The position numbers and the translations under genes were made by a program. This document shows, one piece after another, positions 16,872-24,624 of a stretch of DNA of 64,000 bases. The stretch is from an uncultured Bacteroidales bacterium (GTDB lineage: Bacteria > Bacteroidota > Bacteroidia > Bacteroidales > FEN-979). Under the pieces are notes generated by a model. That model saw only the letters and a program-made list of their open reading frames with translations, was not told the origin of the DNA and did no database searches. The number at the start of each line of letters is the position of its first letter. The first letter of the stretch is position 1. The stretch covers positions 48,325 to 112,324 of the forward strand of contig CAIRDP010000038.1 in NCBI GenBank assembly GCA_903877385.1, written 5' to 3'.

Positions 16872-18452
16872 CTAATGAGCGATGAGCAGTTTCTGATAGT
16901 ATTCCCTGTTCATAAACCCGCATCGGATCTCATAAATGCCCGATGGCAGGAGTCCAGGGTTTATAGTTTGTTCGGTGGTCAGCGGGAATGTTGAACTGAA
17001 AACCTTTTGTCCCAAAGTATTGTAGATCTCAATGCTGCCCGGTCCTGATTGTTCCTCCCCGATCAGTTCAACCCTGAATTCCCCATCGGTTGGATTGGGA
17101 ATTACTTTTAAAGGGTTCGATGCGGAGATTTTTTCAACACCTCCTAAAAGGGCAACACAGCCGGTATCGAATCCGAGGGTGACACTGATGGCCCTGGGAT
17201 GGTAATCACTTACGGCACCAGCGCTTGCAGAGGTGAGGGAAACGGGGATCATTGTAATGGAATAAGGTGTGGAACTGGGAGTTGCAGAATTTACACATAA
17301 GGAAGTACTGCCTGATGGACCGATTTTGATGATCCCGATCTGGGGATTCTCCATGCCTGTATGTTTTACACCATATATCGGCCCGTTGCCCGAGATCATA
17401 TACCCACCGTCGTCGGCAGGGACCACCTCACTTGAAAGGAGCCAAAGGGCTGCCCCGAAGGCAGCCTGTCCGTTTGAATCGACCTTGGTTAAAATACCCA
17501 TAGGACCCCATATATTTGATGCACCGTTCACGAAGATGTAACCTCCATCGGATGTGTGGTGAAGTTTCGGACTTGGGTTGTCGCCTGCATTACTTGCCCC
17601 GTATCCTAAATAATTGCACCATACGACATTCCCTGAGAGATCCGTTTTCATCAGGTACATATTGTAATCGGTTGTTGCAAAATAGCATAACATCCCGTCG
17701 GTCAATGCCACAACATCATTGCCTGACGACTGGGGGTATGTGCCCAGGGATTGCTTTTCGGACCATACTACCGAACCGGAGGAGTTGAGTTTCATCAAAA
17801 GCAAGCTGCCTCCATAAGTTGTGCCTATTCCGCAGCTTCCTGTAACAAAATAGCCTCCGTCGCCTGATTCGGTCGCCGAGAAAGCATAGTTAGGCCAGTT
17901 TCCAGCGTAAAACAACTTGCTCCAGCCGATATTGCCAGAAGCATCGAGTTTGATCACCGATGCCCTGTAGTAAGGCGCTACGGTATCGCTTGCATACCCT
18001 GTAAGGATAAATCCTCCATCGCTTGTCTGCTTTACGAAAAGGGCATGATCGGAATATCCGAGGTCAATGGTTCTCGACCATACGGTGTCCCCTGCAGTAG
18101 TGATTTTGATCAGTAAAATATCAGTCTGGGCATTGCTGCTATTTACCAGGTCCCCGGCCAGCAGAAAATGTGAATCATTCGTAGCCGTCAGGCTGAAAAT
18201 ATTTCCATATTTAGTTCCGTAATATTTACTCCAGACAATACTCCCGAATGGATCCATCAGGATTACGAATGGTTTCTGGTTTCTTTCCCCGGCGATCAGG
18301 AAATTGCTGTCGGGAGTTTTGATCATCCCGTAAGTGCGAACACTGTCGGAGGTAGTAAAAAACACCCTGTTAAAAGTATTCGTTTGTGCGCTGACCGGGA
18401 CAAGTCCATCCACCAGTATAAATAAAATCAGAAAGAATGTAATCTTTTTCAT
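16872..18452 (-). CDS. T9SS type A sorting-domain protein with repeated propeller-like units
   Basis: A 526-residue exported protein. The ATG at 18450-18452 gives a signal peptide MKKITFFLILFILVDGLVPV; the longer frame begins inside the leader. Several TSDGGYI..G-type repeats (SDGGFILTGYAS, GDGGYFVTGSCG, SDGGYIFVNGAS) suggest a beta-propeller. The last 85 or so residues form a T9SS type A C-terminal domain (VIPNPTDGEFRVEL, IYNTLGQKVF, LPSGIYEIR). It is secreted across the outer membrane and anchored to the surface. Its promoter is at 18592-18622. Confidence 0.85.
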   Translation of the reverse strand: MKKITFFLILFILVDGLVPVSAQTNTFNRVFFTTSDSVRTYGMIKTPDSNFLIAGERNQKPFVILMDPFGSIVWSKYYGTKYGNIFSLTATNDSHFLLAGDLVNSSNAQTDILLIKITTAGDTVWSRTIDLGYSDHALFVKQTSDGGFILTGYASDTVAPYYRASVIKLDASGNIGWSKLFYAGNWPNYAFSATESGDGGYFVTGSCGIGTTYGGSLLLMKLNSSGSVVWSEKQSLGTYPQSSGNDVVALTDGMLCYFATTDYNMYLMKTDLSGNVVWCNYLGYGASNAGDNPSPKLHHTSDGGYIFVNGASNIWGPMGILTKVDSNGQAAFGAALWLLSSEVVPADDGGYMISGNGPIYGVKHTGMENPQIGIIKIGPSGSTSLCVNSATPSSTPYSITMIPVSLTSASAGAVSDYHPRAISVTLGFDTGCVALLGGVEKISASNPLKVIPNPTDGEFRVELIGEEQSGPGSIEIYNTLGQKVFSSTFPLTTEQTINPGLLPSGIYEIRCGFMNREYYQKLLIAH

Positions 18453-18591
18453 AAGTTCAAGGTTTATTATGTTTTGAATCCTCATCAAAGACCGGGATCA
18501 TATAGCTTGAATGTAATAGTAAACTGAGATTAAAAGCCACAGTTTTCATGCTTTGACGGAATTTTTCATTGCCAAAAGGGAAAGGTAAGCA

Positions 18592-18622
18592 CAAATATAA
18601 TGTTTCTTGATATAATGTCAAC
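18592..18622 (-). promoter_or_regulatory. Promoter of the T9SS protein
   Basis: GTTG (18619-18622 on the minus strand), 19 bases, then TATATTTG (18592-18599). The -7 element is exact, the -33 has one mismatch. The leader is about 130 bases and contains no obvious structure. Confidence 0.65.
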
Positions 18623-18671
18623 TGAAATAAGAAAATAATTTTACAAATCAGGAACAGAGGGGCCGGTATTG

Positions 18672-18686
18672 CCCCCCCCCCCCCCC
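18672..18686. repeat. Poly-C tract of 15
   Basis: Fifteen consecutive C residues, 46 bases past the stop of the beta-barrel gene and outside any gene. Such a tract is highly slippage-prone in replication and sequencing. In the minus-strand transcript of the six-gene operon it would be a G15 run just after the coding region. Confidence 0.85.
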
Positions 18687-18732
18687 TGGTTGATTTTCAC
18701 GCGGAATTCCCTGGGAAGGAACTGTTTACCTG

Positions 18733-19956
18733 TTAAAACGAACCCTTAAGCCTTATGAAAATGGATGTTTGCGATGATGCGACAGTGGCCGGGTCGTACG
18801 ACTGGAAGGTCTGTGAGATCAGTGAAAGATCGAGATTGTTCATGAGTGAGAACGTGAATGTGGGGATAATGAAATACATTTTGTTGGAAGGGTTGTAAAT
18901 CCCTGCAAGGGCTATGCTGATGAGGGGTGTGACGGGGTAGGAGATATTTCCGAAAATTGAGAACCCGTTAAGAAAGGGATTTTTCGCATACAGAAGGGCC
19001 GGGTTGAACTGGTTGACCAGTACATTGCTTGAATTGCCTGAATTGGAGTTGAAAAATCCCTCGAACTGTATGAAAATTGAATTTCTGAAAGTGTAATCGT
19101 ATTCTACCGACGACAGGAATACCCCGGTGGTGTCGCCGAAATGCTTCAGGGGCTGGAACCAGCTCATCTCCCCCTTGAATCCTCCTTTGGCGATCTGTCC
19201 CGCCCATCCCAGCCCCAGAACAAGGTCGGTCTGGGTATAAATCCCGGCCAGTCCCTGGAAATCATATTTCCAGTGATTGAGACGGTACATCCCGGCTGCA
19301 GTGATCTTCTGGTCCTTGTCGGCTTTGATGGCGATCTCGGCTTTGGACGAGGGACTTGTGAAATACTGCAACCTCACCGCATCGCTTCCCGGTTTTTCTT
19401 CGTAATCAAAATCAAAATAGGAGTAGGTATTGAAAATGTCGTTGGGATTCCAAACGAAGGTTTGGCTCCAGTTGATTCTTTGCCTCCCAAGGGTTACCTG
19501 GAAGTTATTCTTTGTATAATCCAGCCAGAGCCTGTCAATGGCAACATTCAGAATGTAGGACTTTCCCGAAAATATATTCCAGCTCATATTCACAAGTCCG
19601 TTGTCATAAGCGATGAAATCGGCGTACTGCGGGCTGATTGCCATAAAATCGCCCCAGTAAAAGCGGTTCCTCTCTTCAAGACAAAAGGTAAAACTCTTCG
19701 AAATATTCCATTTGAAATTATTACGGTTGTGGATGAGGTTGTCGGTTATCCAGGCTGCCTCGGTCTTGTGAATGACAAGAGTTTGCATATCCTTCAAATA
19801 ACCGTTGAATGACCAGCTCCTTTCTTTTTTTTCAACGACTGAATCCTGGGAATAGGCAACAGCAGCTTGCGAAAGCAGTATAACAACCAAAAGGCAAAAC
19901 ATCAAAGGGTTATTGCCGTGAAGCAATCGAAGCAGGCTGTGAAATGAGACTTTCAT
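18733..19956 (-). CDS. Outer-membrane beta-barrel protein of the LolA/FtsX operon
   Basis: A 407-residue protein with a signal peptide and alternating amphipathic strands over its whole length. It contains NFQVTLGRQRINWSQTFVWNPNDIF, a pattern reminiscent of DUF1302 or alginate-export porins. It ends in an aromatic residue (SIFIRLKGSF), as outer-membrane barrels usually do. The start overlaps the stop of the ABC ATPase by 4 bases (ATGA), so it is part of the same translation unit. I infer that it is the outer-membrane component of the exporter encoded upstream; its substrate is unknown. Confidence 0.78.
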   Translation of the reverse strand: MKVSFHSLLRLLHGNNPLMFCLLVVILLSQAAVAYSQDSVVEKKERSWSFNGYLKDMQTLVIHKTEAAWITDNLIHNRNNFKWNISKSFTFCLEERNRFYWGDFMAISPQYADFIAYDNGLVNMSWNIFSGKSYILNVAIDRLWLDYTKNNFQVTLGRQRINWSQTFVWNPNDIFNTYSYFDFDYEEKPGSDAVRLQYFTSPSSKAEIAIKADKDQKITAAGMYRLNHWKYDFQGLAGIYTQTDLVLGLGWAGQIAKGGFKGEMSWFQPLKHFGDTTGVFLSSVEYDYTFRNSIFIQFEGFFNSNSGNSSNVLVNQFNPALLYAKNPFLNGFSIFGNISYPVTPLISIALAGIYNPSNKMYFIIPTFTFSLMNNLDLSLISQTFQSYDPATVASSQTSIFIRLKGSF

Positions 19957-20657
19957 TGTATGCCGGTTCCCTGGTTTTTAGAGATATCCGAAACGATCTT
20001 CCCGTCCTCGAGTGTAACCACCCTTCGGGCCTTTGCCACTACCCTTGAATCGTGGGTTGAGAAAATGAAAGTAATGTTTTCTTCCCTGTTCAGCTTTTCC
20101 ATGATCTCAAGGAGGTTTTCGGCTGATTTGGAATCCAGGTTGGCCGTAGGTTCGTCGGCAAGGATGAACTTGGGCTTGGATGCCAGGGCCCTGGCTACCG
20201 CAACCCTTTGCTGCTGTCCGCCCGACAGTTTGCCAGGCCTGGTGTTGATCTTCTCGCCCAGGCCCACCGATTGAAGCAACTCAAGGGTCCTCTTATCCCT
20301 TTGTTCCCTGTTAACGCCCTGCAATTGCATGATGAACTCTATATTCTCCCTGGCTGTAAGTACGGGAATTAGGTTGAACGACTGGAAGACAAAACCGATG
20401 TTCCTCAGCCTGAAATCGATAAGCTGGCGTGACTTTAATCCTGTGATGTCGGTTCCATCGATCATGATCCGGCCACCGCTCGGGGTGTCAAGTCCTCCCA
20501 GCATGTTCAGCATGGTTGTTTTGCCTGATCCGGATGGCCCGACTATGCATGTGAATTCACCTTGTTTAAATGCCAGGTCAACGCCGTTCAAAGCATAAAC
20601 GGGGATTGTTTTTTCGTCGTAAACCTTGCTCAGGTTTTTGATCTCAATAATGTTCAT
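19953..20657 (-). CDS. ABC transporter ATPase, LolD/MacB type
   Basis: A 234-residue nucleotide-binding subunit. Walker A is GPSGSGKTTMLN, Q-loop VFQSFNLIPVL, signature LSGGQQQRVAVARAL, Walker B FILADEPTANLD and H-loop STHDS, all intact. Starts MNIIEIKNLSKVYDE at ATG 20657; a GTG three codons upstream is possible. LolD and MacB ATPases power mechanotransmission rather than bulk transport. It pairs with the two FtsX-type permeases upstream. A 121-base gap containing a 7-bp tandem repeat separates it from the previous gene. Confidence 0.93.
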   Translation of the reverse strand: MNIIEIKNLSKVYDEKTIPVYALNGVDLAFKQGEFTCIVGPSGSGKTTMLNMLGGLDTPSGGRIMIDGTDITGLKSRQLIDFRLRNIGFVFQSFNLIPVLTARENIEFIMQLQGVNREQRDKRTLELLQSVGLGEKINTRPGKLSGGQQQRVAVARALASKPKFILADEPTANLDSKSAENLLEIMEKLNREENITFIFSTHDSRVVAKARRVVTLEDGKIVSDISKNQGTGIQ

Positions 20658-20745
20658 GTTTTTCACTTTATCATTTAATCACTCCCGGTAATCTCACCAC
20701 GCCTCTGCGTCCACCTTGTCGCTCATTGTAAATCATTTGTCATTT

Positions 20746-20780
20746 GTACATAGTACATAGTACATTGTACATTGTACATT
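20746..20780 (-). repeat. Five-unit 7-bp tandem repeat
   Basis: GTACATA x2 followed by GTACATT x3 on the plus strand, the last unit ending in the TAA stop of the upstream permease (20779-20781). Each unit contains the self-complementary GTAC. It is the only notable interval within the six-gene operon. Similar AT-rich tandem units occur between genes in Bacteroidota. Confidence 0.85.
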
Positions 20781-21999
20781 ATTCTATCCTTATCGCTTCC
20801 ACCGGCTTCAGCTGCAGGGCTTTGCGGGCCGGCATGATAGCCGATAAAATCCCGGTTAAAATTATCATGAGTGAAAGGTTGATATACAGTACCCTTTTGA
20901 TGAAAGGATAAATTTTCGGGTCAAAACCGAAAGCCCCCAGGCCTTTTGAAAATGCCGAGAGGTCGATGCCGTGCCTGTGGAAGACGGCTACCAGGGTGGC
21001 GCTCAGGGCCATGCCTATAAGCCCCCCGATGAGGGTCAGAAACACGGTTTCGAGCATGATCATCCTGAAGACCCTTGACTTGCTCATGCCAACAGCCATC
21101 AGCATACCGAGCTCCCTCGTCCGCTCAAACACAATCATAAGCATTGTGTTGACAATGCCGAAAGCCAGGGCGAATAATATAATCCCGAGTATGATGTACA
21201 CTTCGATGGCAATTGCCGAAGTGATCATACTCATGTCGGGCCTGATCTCCATCCAGTTCTGGACCAGCATCCCTTTCAGCCGGGCTTTGAGTGATGCCTG
21301 AACCTCGGGTATCTTATTGTCGTCGCCGACGATAAGTGCGATTTCCTGTATGCCGTTGTCGCTGCCTGTGACCTGGTCGAGGTCTATCTTTTTAACAAAA
21401 ACATTGATTTCATCAAACACATTGTTGGCGCTCTGGAATATACCGTTGACCGAAAATGCAGCTTCGGTGAGGTTCCCGTCGGGGTTCTGAAACCGTAAAA
21501 TAACCTTGGACTTCAGCCTGATTTTAAGCTTGTCGGCCAGCTTTCTTCCGATAACGATCTGATTTTTGCGGCTGCCTTTGAAATATCCCCCGGCACTGTC
21601 GGGTATGGAAGTATACAGGGTGAAAACCTTCATTTCCTGTTGGGGGTCAACCCCTATGATCTGTATGCCTGCAGCCGAATTGGAAGAAGCCGCCATGCCT
21701 GTGATTCGCGACCTGCAACAGACTGCTTTTACCGCAGGAGTTTTTAAGATAATTGCAGCAATACTGTCGGGATGCGGAATATTGTACCTCGACTCGTAAT
21801 TCTGCAGGAATTCGGGATTATGGATCTGGATATGTGAGACTTCGTTGTTTATGCCCGAGTGAATTTTCTGATCGACCATCCCGGTGATGACCGAAACGGT
21901 GAATATTCCTCCCGAGAGCCCCAGGGTTATGGCCGTGATCACAATAAGGCTCCTCACCTTATTCCTCCATACATTTTTAAAAGCAATTTTAAAGATCAT
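20779..21999 (-). CDS. FtsX-type ABC permease (second of pair)
   Basis: A 406-residue MacB/LolC-like permease. It has an N-terminal transmembrane helix (about 20-45) and a periplasmic MacB_PCD-like domain of about 220 residues (TGMVDQKIHSGINNEVSHIQIHNPEFL). Three C-terminal helices carry the FtsX core (IIGIILFALAFGIVNTMLMIV..RTRELGMLMAVGMS). The motif RTRELGMLMAVG is the coupling region for the ATPase. It lies 9 bases after the first permease and has the same length, which is consistent with a LolC/LolE-type heterodimer. Confidence 0.9.
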   Translation of the reverse strand: MIFKIAFKNVWRNKVRSLIVITAITLGLSGGIFTVSVITGMVDQKIHSGINNEVSHIQIHNPEFLQNYESRYNIPHPDSIAAIILKTPAVKAVCCRSRITGMAASSNSAAGIQIIGVDPQQEMKVFTLYTSIPDSAGGYFKGSRKNQIVIGRKLADKLKIRLKSKVILRFQNPDGNLTEAAFSVNGIFQSANNVFDEINVFVKKIDLDQVTGSDNGIQEIALIVGDDNKIPEVQASLKARLKGMLVQNWMEIRPDMSMITSAIAIEVYIILGIILFALAFGIVNTMLMIVFERTRELGMLMAVGMSKSRVFRMIMLETVFLTLIGGLIGMALSATLVAVFHRHGIDLSAFSKGLGAFGFDPKIYPFIKRVLYINLSLMIILTGILSAIMPARKALQLKPVEAIRIE

Positions 22000-22008
22000 G
22001 ACAATGTC

Positions 22009-23229
22009 TTATTTATGAAGTGCATCAACAACCTTTAGTTTTAATATCCTCCTTACGGGGTATATGCAGGTCACCGACACAATTATCAGCACCGTGACCA
22101 TATTCGAAATGATGAAGCCGGGCTTAAGGGCCAGGGGCATCAGGGGCTGTATGCCGTAAGAGATAAAGGCCTGGGCCATGCTTCCCCAGAGATGGATTGG
22201 GTTGATCTTGAAGTACAGCATGATGGGCATGGCAGCAGCAACCCCCGAAACCAGCCCGGTGAGCCCGATGAGGATCATTTCGAGCACGAGGATCATGGCC
22301 AGCTTGCTTTTCTGCATTCCTACCGAAACGATTACCCCGAACTCCCTGCTGCGTTCGTTTGTCATCATGATCACCGTGCCGAACACCCCGAACCCGACGA
22401 TCATGTATAATATCGCAATGATGATCTTACCGCCGGCCGTCTTTACCTTGAGCTGCTGCGTGATCTCCACCATCATCTCGTCCCAGCTCATGACTTCGAA
22501 CCTGCCTCCGTCGACCTTCTGCTGCAGGGCCGCCTGGGTGGTATTTATCTCGTCAGGATTTTTAATGGTAAGCGAAAGGGAAGTGACCCTGTTATCGGCG
22601 CTGAAAAAATCCTGGGCCGTAGCCAGGTTCATATATACCATCTGGTTATCCAGCACAGGAGAAGGAAAATGAACGATGCCGCAAACCGGGTATTTGCCTG
22701 CAGCGCTAATGCCATGATACCCCTGCCCCAGCAGTACCAGGGTGTCGCCTGCAGTGAGACCCAGAAAGGAAGCCAGTCCCTGAGAAACCAGGATCCCATT
22801 ACCCGTCCCCTGGAGGTAGTGGCCTTTAACCACCTTGGCCGAAAGCCTGGTCAACGCATCTTCCCTGGCAGGATCAGTACCTGCCAGCATCACACCCTTG
22901 GTTTGCTTGCCGTAGGATGAGAGCGCAAAGTACTCCAGCCGGGGAACGGTCTTGTCAACGTTAGGCACTGAGCGGACCACGGCAAGCACCGAATCGTTGA
23001 ACACCATGGAATTATTGATATCCCTGTCGTCCCAGTACCCTTTTTTATGAATCTGTATATGACCTGTGTACGACTGCACCACTATCTCGGTGAGGTTGTC
23101 GAACCATCCGATCTGGATAGAGCGTACGATCAGGGCAAGGAAAATTGCCAGGAAAATGGATGCCGCCGTAAGCAGGGTCCTCCGCTTATTGCGCCAGATA
23201 TTGCGCCATGCCAGCCTGATATCGCTCAT
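22009..23229 (-). CDS. FtsX-type ABC permease (first of pair)
   Basis: A 406-residue permease with one N-terminal helix (RRTLLTAASIFLAIFLALIV), a periplasmic domain and three C-terminal helices. The coupling motif reads ERSREFGVIVSVGMQKSKL. It is a diverged paralogue of the next gene and overlaps no neighbour, but starts 1 base after the LolA-like gene ends. In LolCDE the two permeases differ in whether they accept substrate or contact LolA; which role is which here cannot be told from sequence. Confidence 0.9.
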   Translation of the reverse strand: MSDIRLAWRNIWRNKRRTLLTAASIFLAIFLALIVRSIQIGWFDNLTEIVVQSYTGHIQIHKKGYWDDRDINNSMVFNDSVLAVVRSVPNVDKTVPRLEYFALSSYGKQTKGVMLAGTDPAREDALTRLSAKVVKGHYLQGTGNGILVSQGLASFLGLTAGDTLVLLGQGYHGISAAGKYPVCGIVHFPSPVLDNQMVYMNLATAQDFFSADNRVTSLSLTIKNPDEINTTQAALQQKVDGGRFEVMSWDEMMVEITQQLKVKTAGGKIIIAILYMIVGFGVFGTVIMMTNERSREFGVIVSVGMQKSKLAMILVLEMILIGLTGLVSGVAAAMPIMLYFKINPIHLWGSMAQAFISYGIQPLMPLALKPGFIISNMVTVLIIVSVTCIYPVRRILKLKVVDALHK

Positions 23230-23230
23230 A

Positions 23231-23980
23231 TTATTTTATCTTTTTCATGTTTTGCTGGGAGAAGAAACTCTCGCTTATTCCGGTATTGAACTTCATGGCG
23301 TCGATATGCATCACGGTTTTCTGCCCTTTTTTATTCACGGGAACCATCTCAAGCCTTGTAGGGATATCACGGTCGCCCATCCGCGTTATCTCGTAATTAT
23401 TTGAAACATTCACGAGTTTATTATCCTCATCGTAATATTCGGCCATCCATACATCATAACCGCCTACGGTAACCCACATGATCACCCTGCCCCAAACCAC
23501 GGGTGCATCGGGCAGGGGAGTGAGCTCAATCTTGTAACAGTCCATATCCCTCACCTTTTCACGCCCCAGCATCTTGTGCGTATAATCCACCACGATCGAC
23601 GACTGTTTCACCAGGTCGTCGTTGGTGAAATCCGATCCCATCCAGCTTTGCAGCATCATCGAAGGGGGTATCTTAATGGTTTTGTCGATGGAAGGCACCC
23701 AGTTCCACATCTCGGTCTTTATCTTCAGAAAAACCTGCCCCTTGTCCTTGGCTGGCGCGGTGATCAGCACAAATGAGTACTCCCTGAACTTCGACCAGGT
23801 CTTCATGGTAATGGTCCTTGTCCAGTCGGGCCGTATCACCGTCATGGTCATTATGCCCTCGCTCGAAAGCCCGCGGTTCTTGTCATCGGCCCTCTGTATG
23901 ATTTCCTTTGCGCTCAGTGCCTGGGCATATGAACCCTGAAGTCCTCCAAGCATTAATAATGTGATGATCAGTTTTTTCAT
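23231..23980 (-). CDS. LolA-like outer-membrane lipoprotein-sorting protein
   Basis: A 249-residue periplasmic protein with a signal peptide (MKKLIITLLMLGGLQGSYAQ) and the LolA-like fold pattern of the COG2834-type family. Its body contains SEGIMTMTVIRPDWTRTI, DKGQVFLKIKTEMWNWVPS, GSDFTNDDLVKQSSIVVDY and MWVTVGGYDVWMAEYYDED. LolA-type barrels carry an acyl chain in a hydrophobic cavity. In this operon it should shuttle material from the two permeases to the barrel protein. Located 23 bases after tetR. Confidence 0.85.
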   Translation of the reverse strand: MKKLIITLLMLGGLQGSYAQALSAKEIIQRADDKNRGLSSEGIMTMTVIRPDWTRTITMKTWSKFREYSFVLITAPAKDKGQVFLKIKTEMWNWVPSIDKTIKIPPSMMLQSWMGSDFTNDDLVKQSSIVVDYTHKMLGREKVRDMDCYKIELTPLPDAPVVWGRVIMWVTVGGYDVWMAEYYDEDNKLVNVSNNYEITRMGDRDIPTRLEMVPVNKKGQKTVMHIDAMKFNTGISESFFSQQNMKKIK

Positions 23981-24003
23981 TTTTTTTGTCTGCGGATGAT
24001 ATC

Positions 24004-24576
24004 CTAATATAAACCAAGTATTCGTTTTCTTATCTGTTCGAGCGGGTAATTCCCGGGATCGGCTATATATTCATAGGTGACCCCGCTTACGAGGGTACTC
24101 AGGAAAGCAACCTCCAGGGCGGGGTTTTTGCAACCCTGCTTTTTAAAATAACGTTCCAACATGCCCAGGGGCTGAATTGAAGCTTCCTGTATCTCTTTTG
24201 ACAGGATATGGAGGACTGCAGGCTGGCTAAAAATAGCCATATACATCTTCCACAGCATCAGGTTGGATTTCAGATTGGTGAAAAAACCGTTGAAATACCT
24301 CAGCAAAGTTTCCCTGTCGATCTCTCCCGACGGCTCGGGTACTAATAACCCCATCATCTCAGTCATTACTTCATGAAAAATGGTTTTCAGCAATTCATCT
24401 TTACTGCTGAAGTAATTATACATCAGGCCTTTTGAAACGCCTGCATGTTTCGCCAGGTCACTGATCGAAACAGCATGGTAACCAGTGGTGGCAAAACATT
24501 CTATTGCAGCATCCAGGATCTGCCGGCGTTTTCCTTCACGGATCTCTTCAAATTGCTCACTCGTTCTTGGGCTCAT
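24004..24576 (-). CDS. TetR family transcriptional regulator
   Basis: A 190-residue repressor with the TetR_N helix-turn-helix near residues 18-65 (ILDAAIECFATTGYHAVSISDLAKHAGVSK, GLMYNYFSSKDELL) and a C-terminal ligand-binding domain. First gene of the exporter operon. A near-palindromic 18-bp sequence sits 8 bases upstream of its start and overlaps the -7 element, so it is likely to repress its own operon. The natural ligand is unknown; candidates are an envelope stress compound, a bile-salt-like molecule or a lipid. Confidence 0.93.
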   Translation of the reverse strand: MSPRTSEQFEEIREGKRRQILDAAIECFATTGYHAVSISDLAKHAGVSKGLMYNYFSSKDELLKTIFHEVMTEMMGLLVPEPSGEIDRETLLRYFNGFFTNLKSNLMLWKMYMAIFSQPAVLHILSKEIQEASIQPLGMLERYFKKQGCKNPALEVAFLSTLVSGVTYEYIADPGNYPLEQIRKRILGLY

Positions 24577-24583
24577 AATTCTA

Positions 24584-24601
24584 TGACTGAACGGTCGGTC
24601 A
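24584..24601. promoter_or_regulatory. Candidate TetR operator
   Basis: TGACCGACCGTTCAGTCA on the minus strand; 14 of its 18 positions agree with its own reverse complement. It begins inside the last two bases of the -7 element and reaches to 8 bases before the tetR start. This matches TetR family operators of the TGACCG...CGGTCA type. Binding here would block the promoter. Confidence 0.6.
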
Positions 24602-24607
24602 AAGATA
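24600..24607 (-). promoter_or_regulatory. -7 element of the tetR-exporter operon
   Basis: Minus-strand TATCTTTG, an exact TAnnTTTG match. Its TG overlaps the operator. No proper TTTG is found 19-21 bases upstream, which would suit a promoter that is weak or needs help. The upstream part lies in the 3' end of the GH47 gene. Confidence 0.55.
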
Positions 24608-24624
24608 GAACAATAAATAATACA

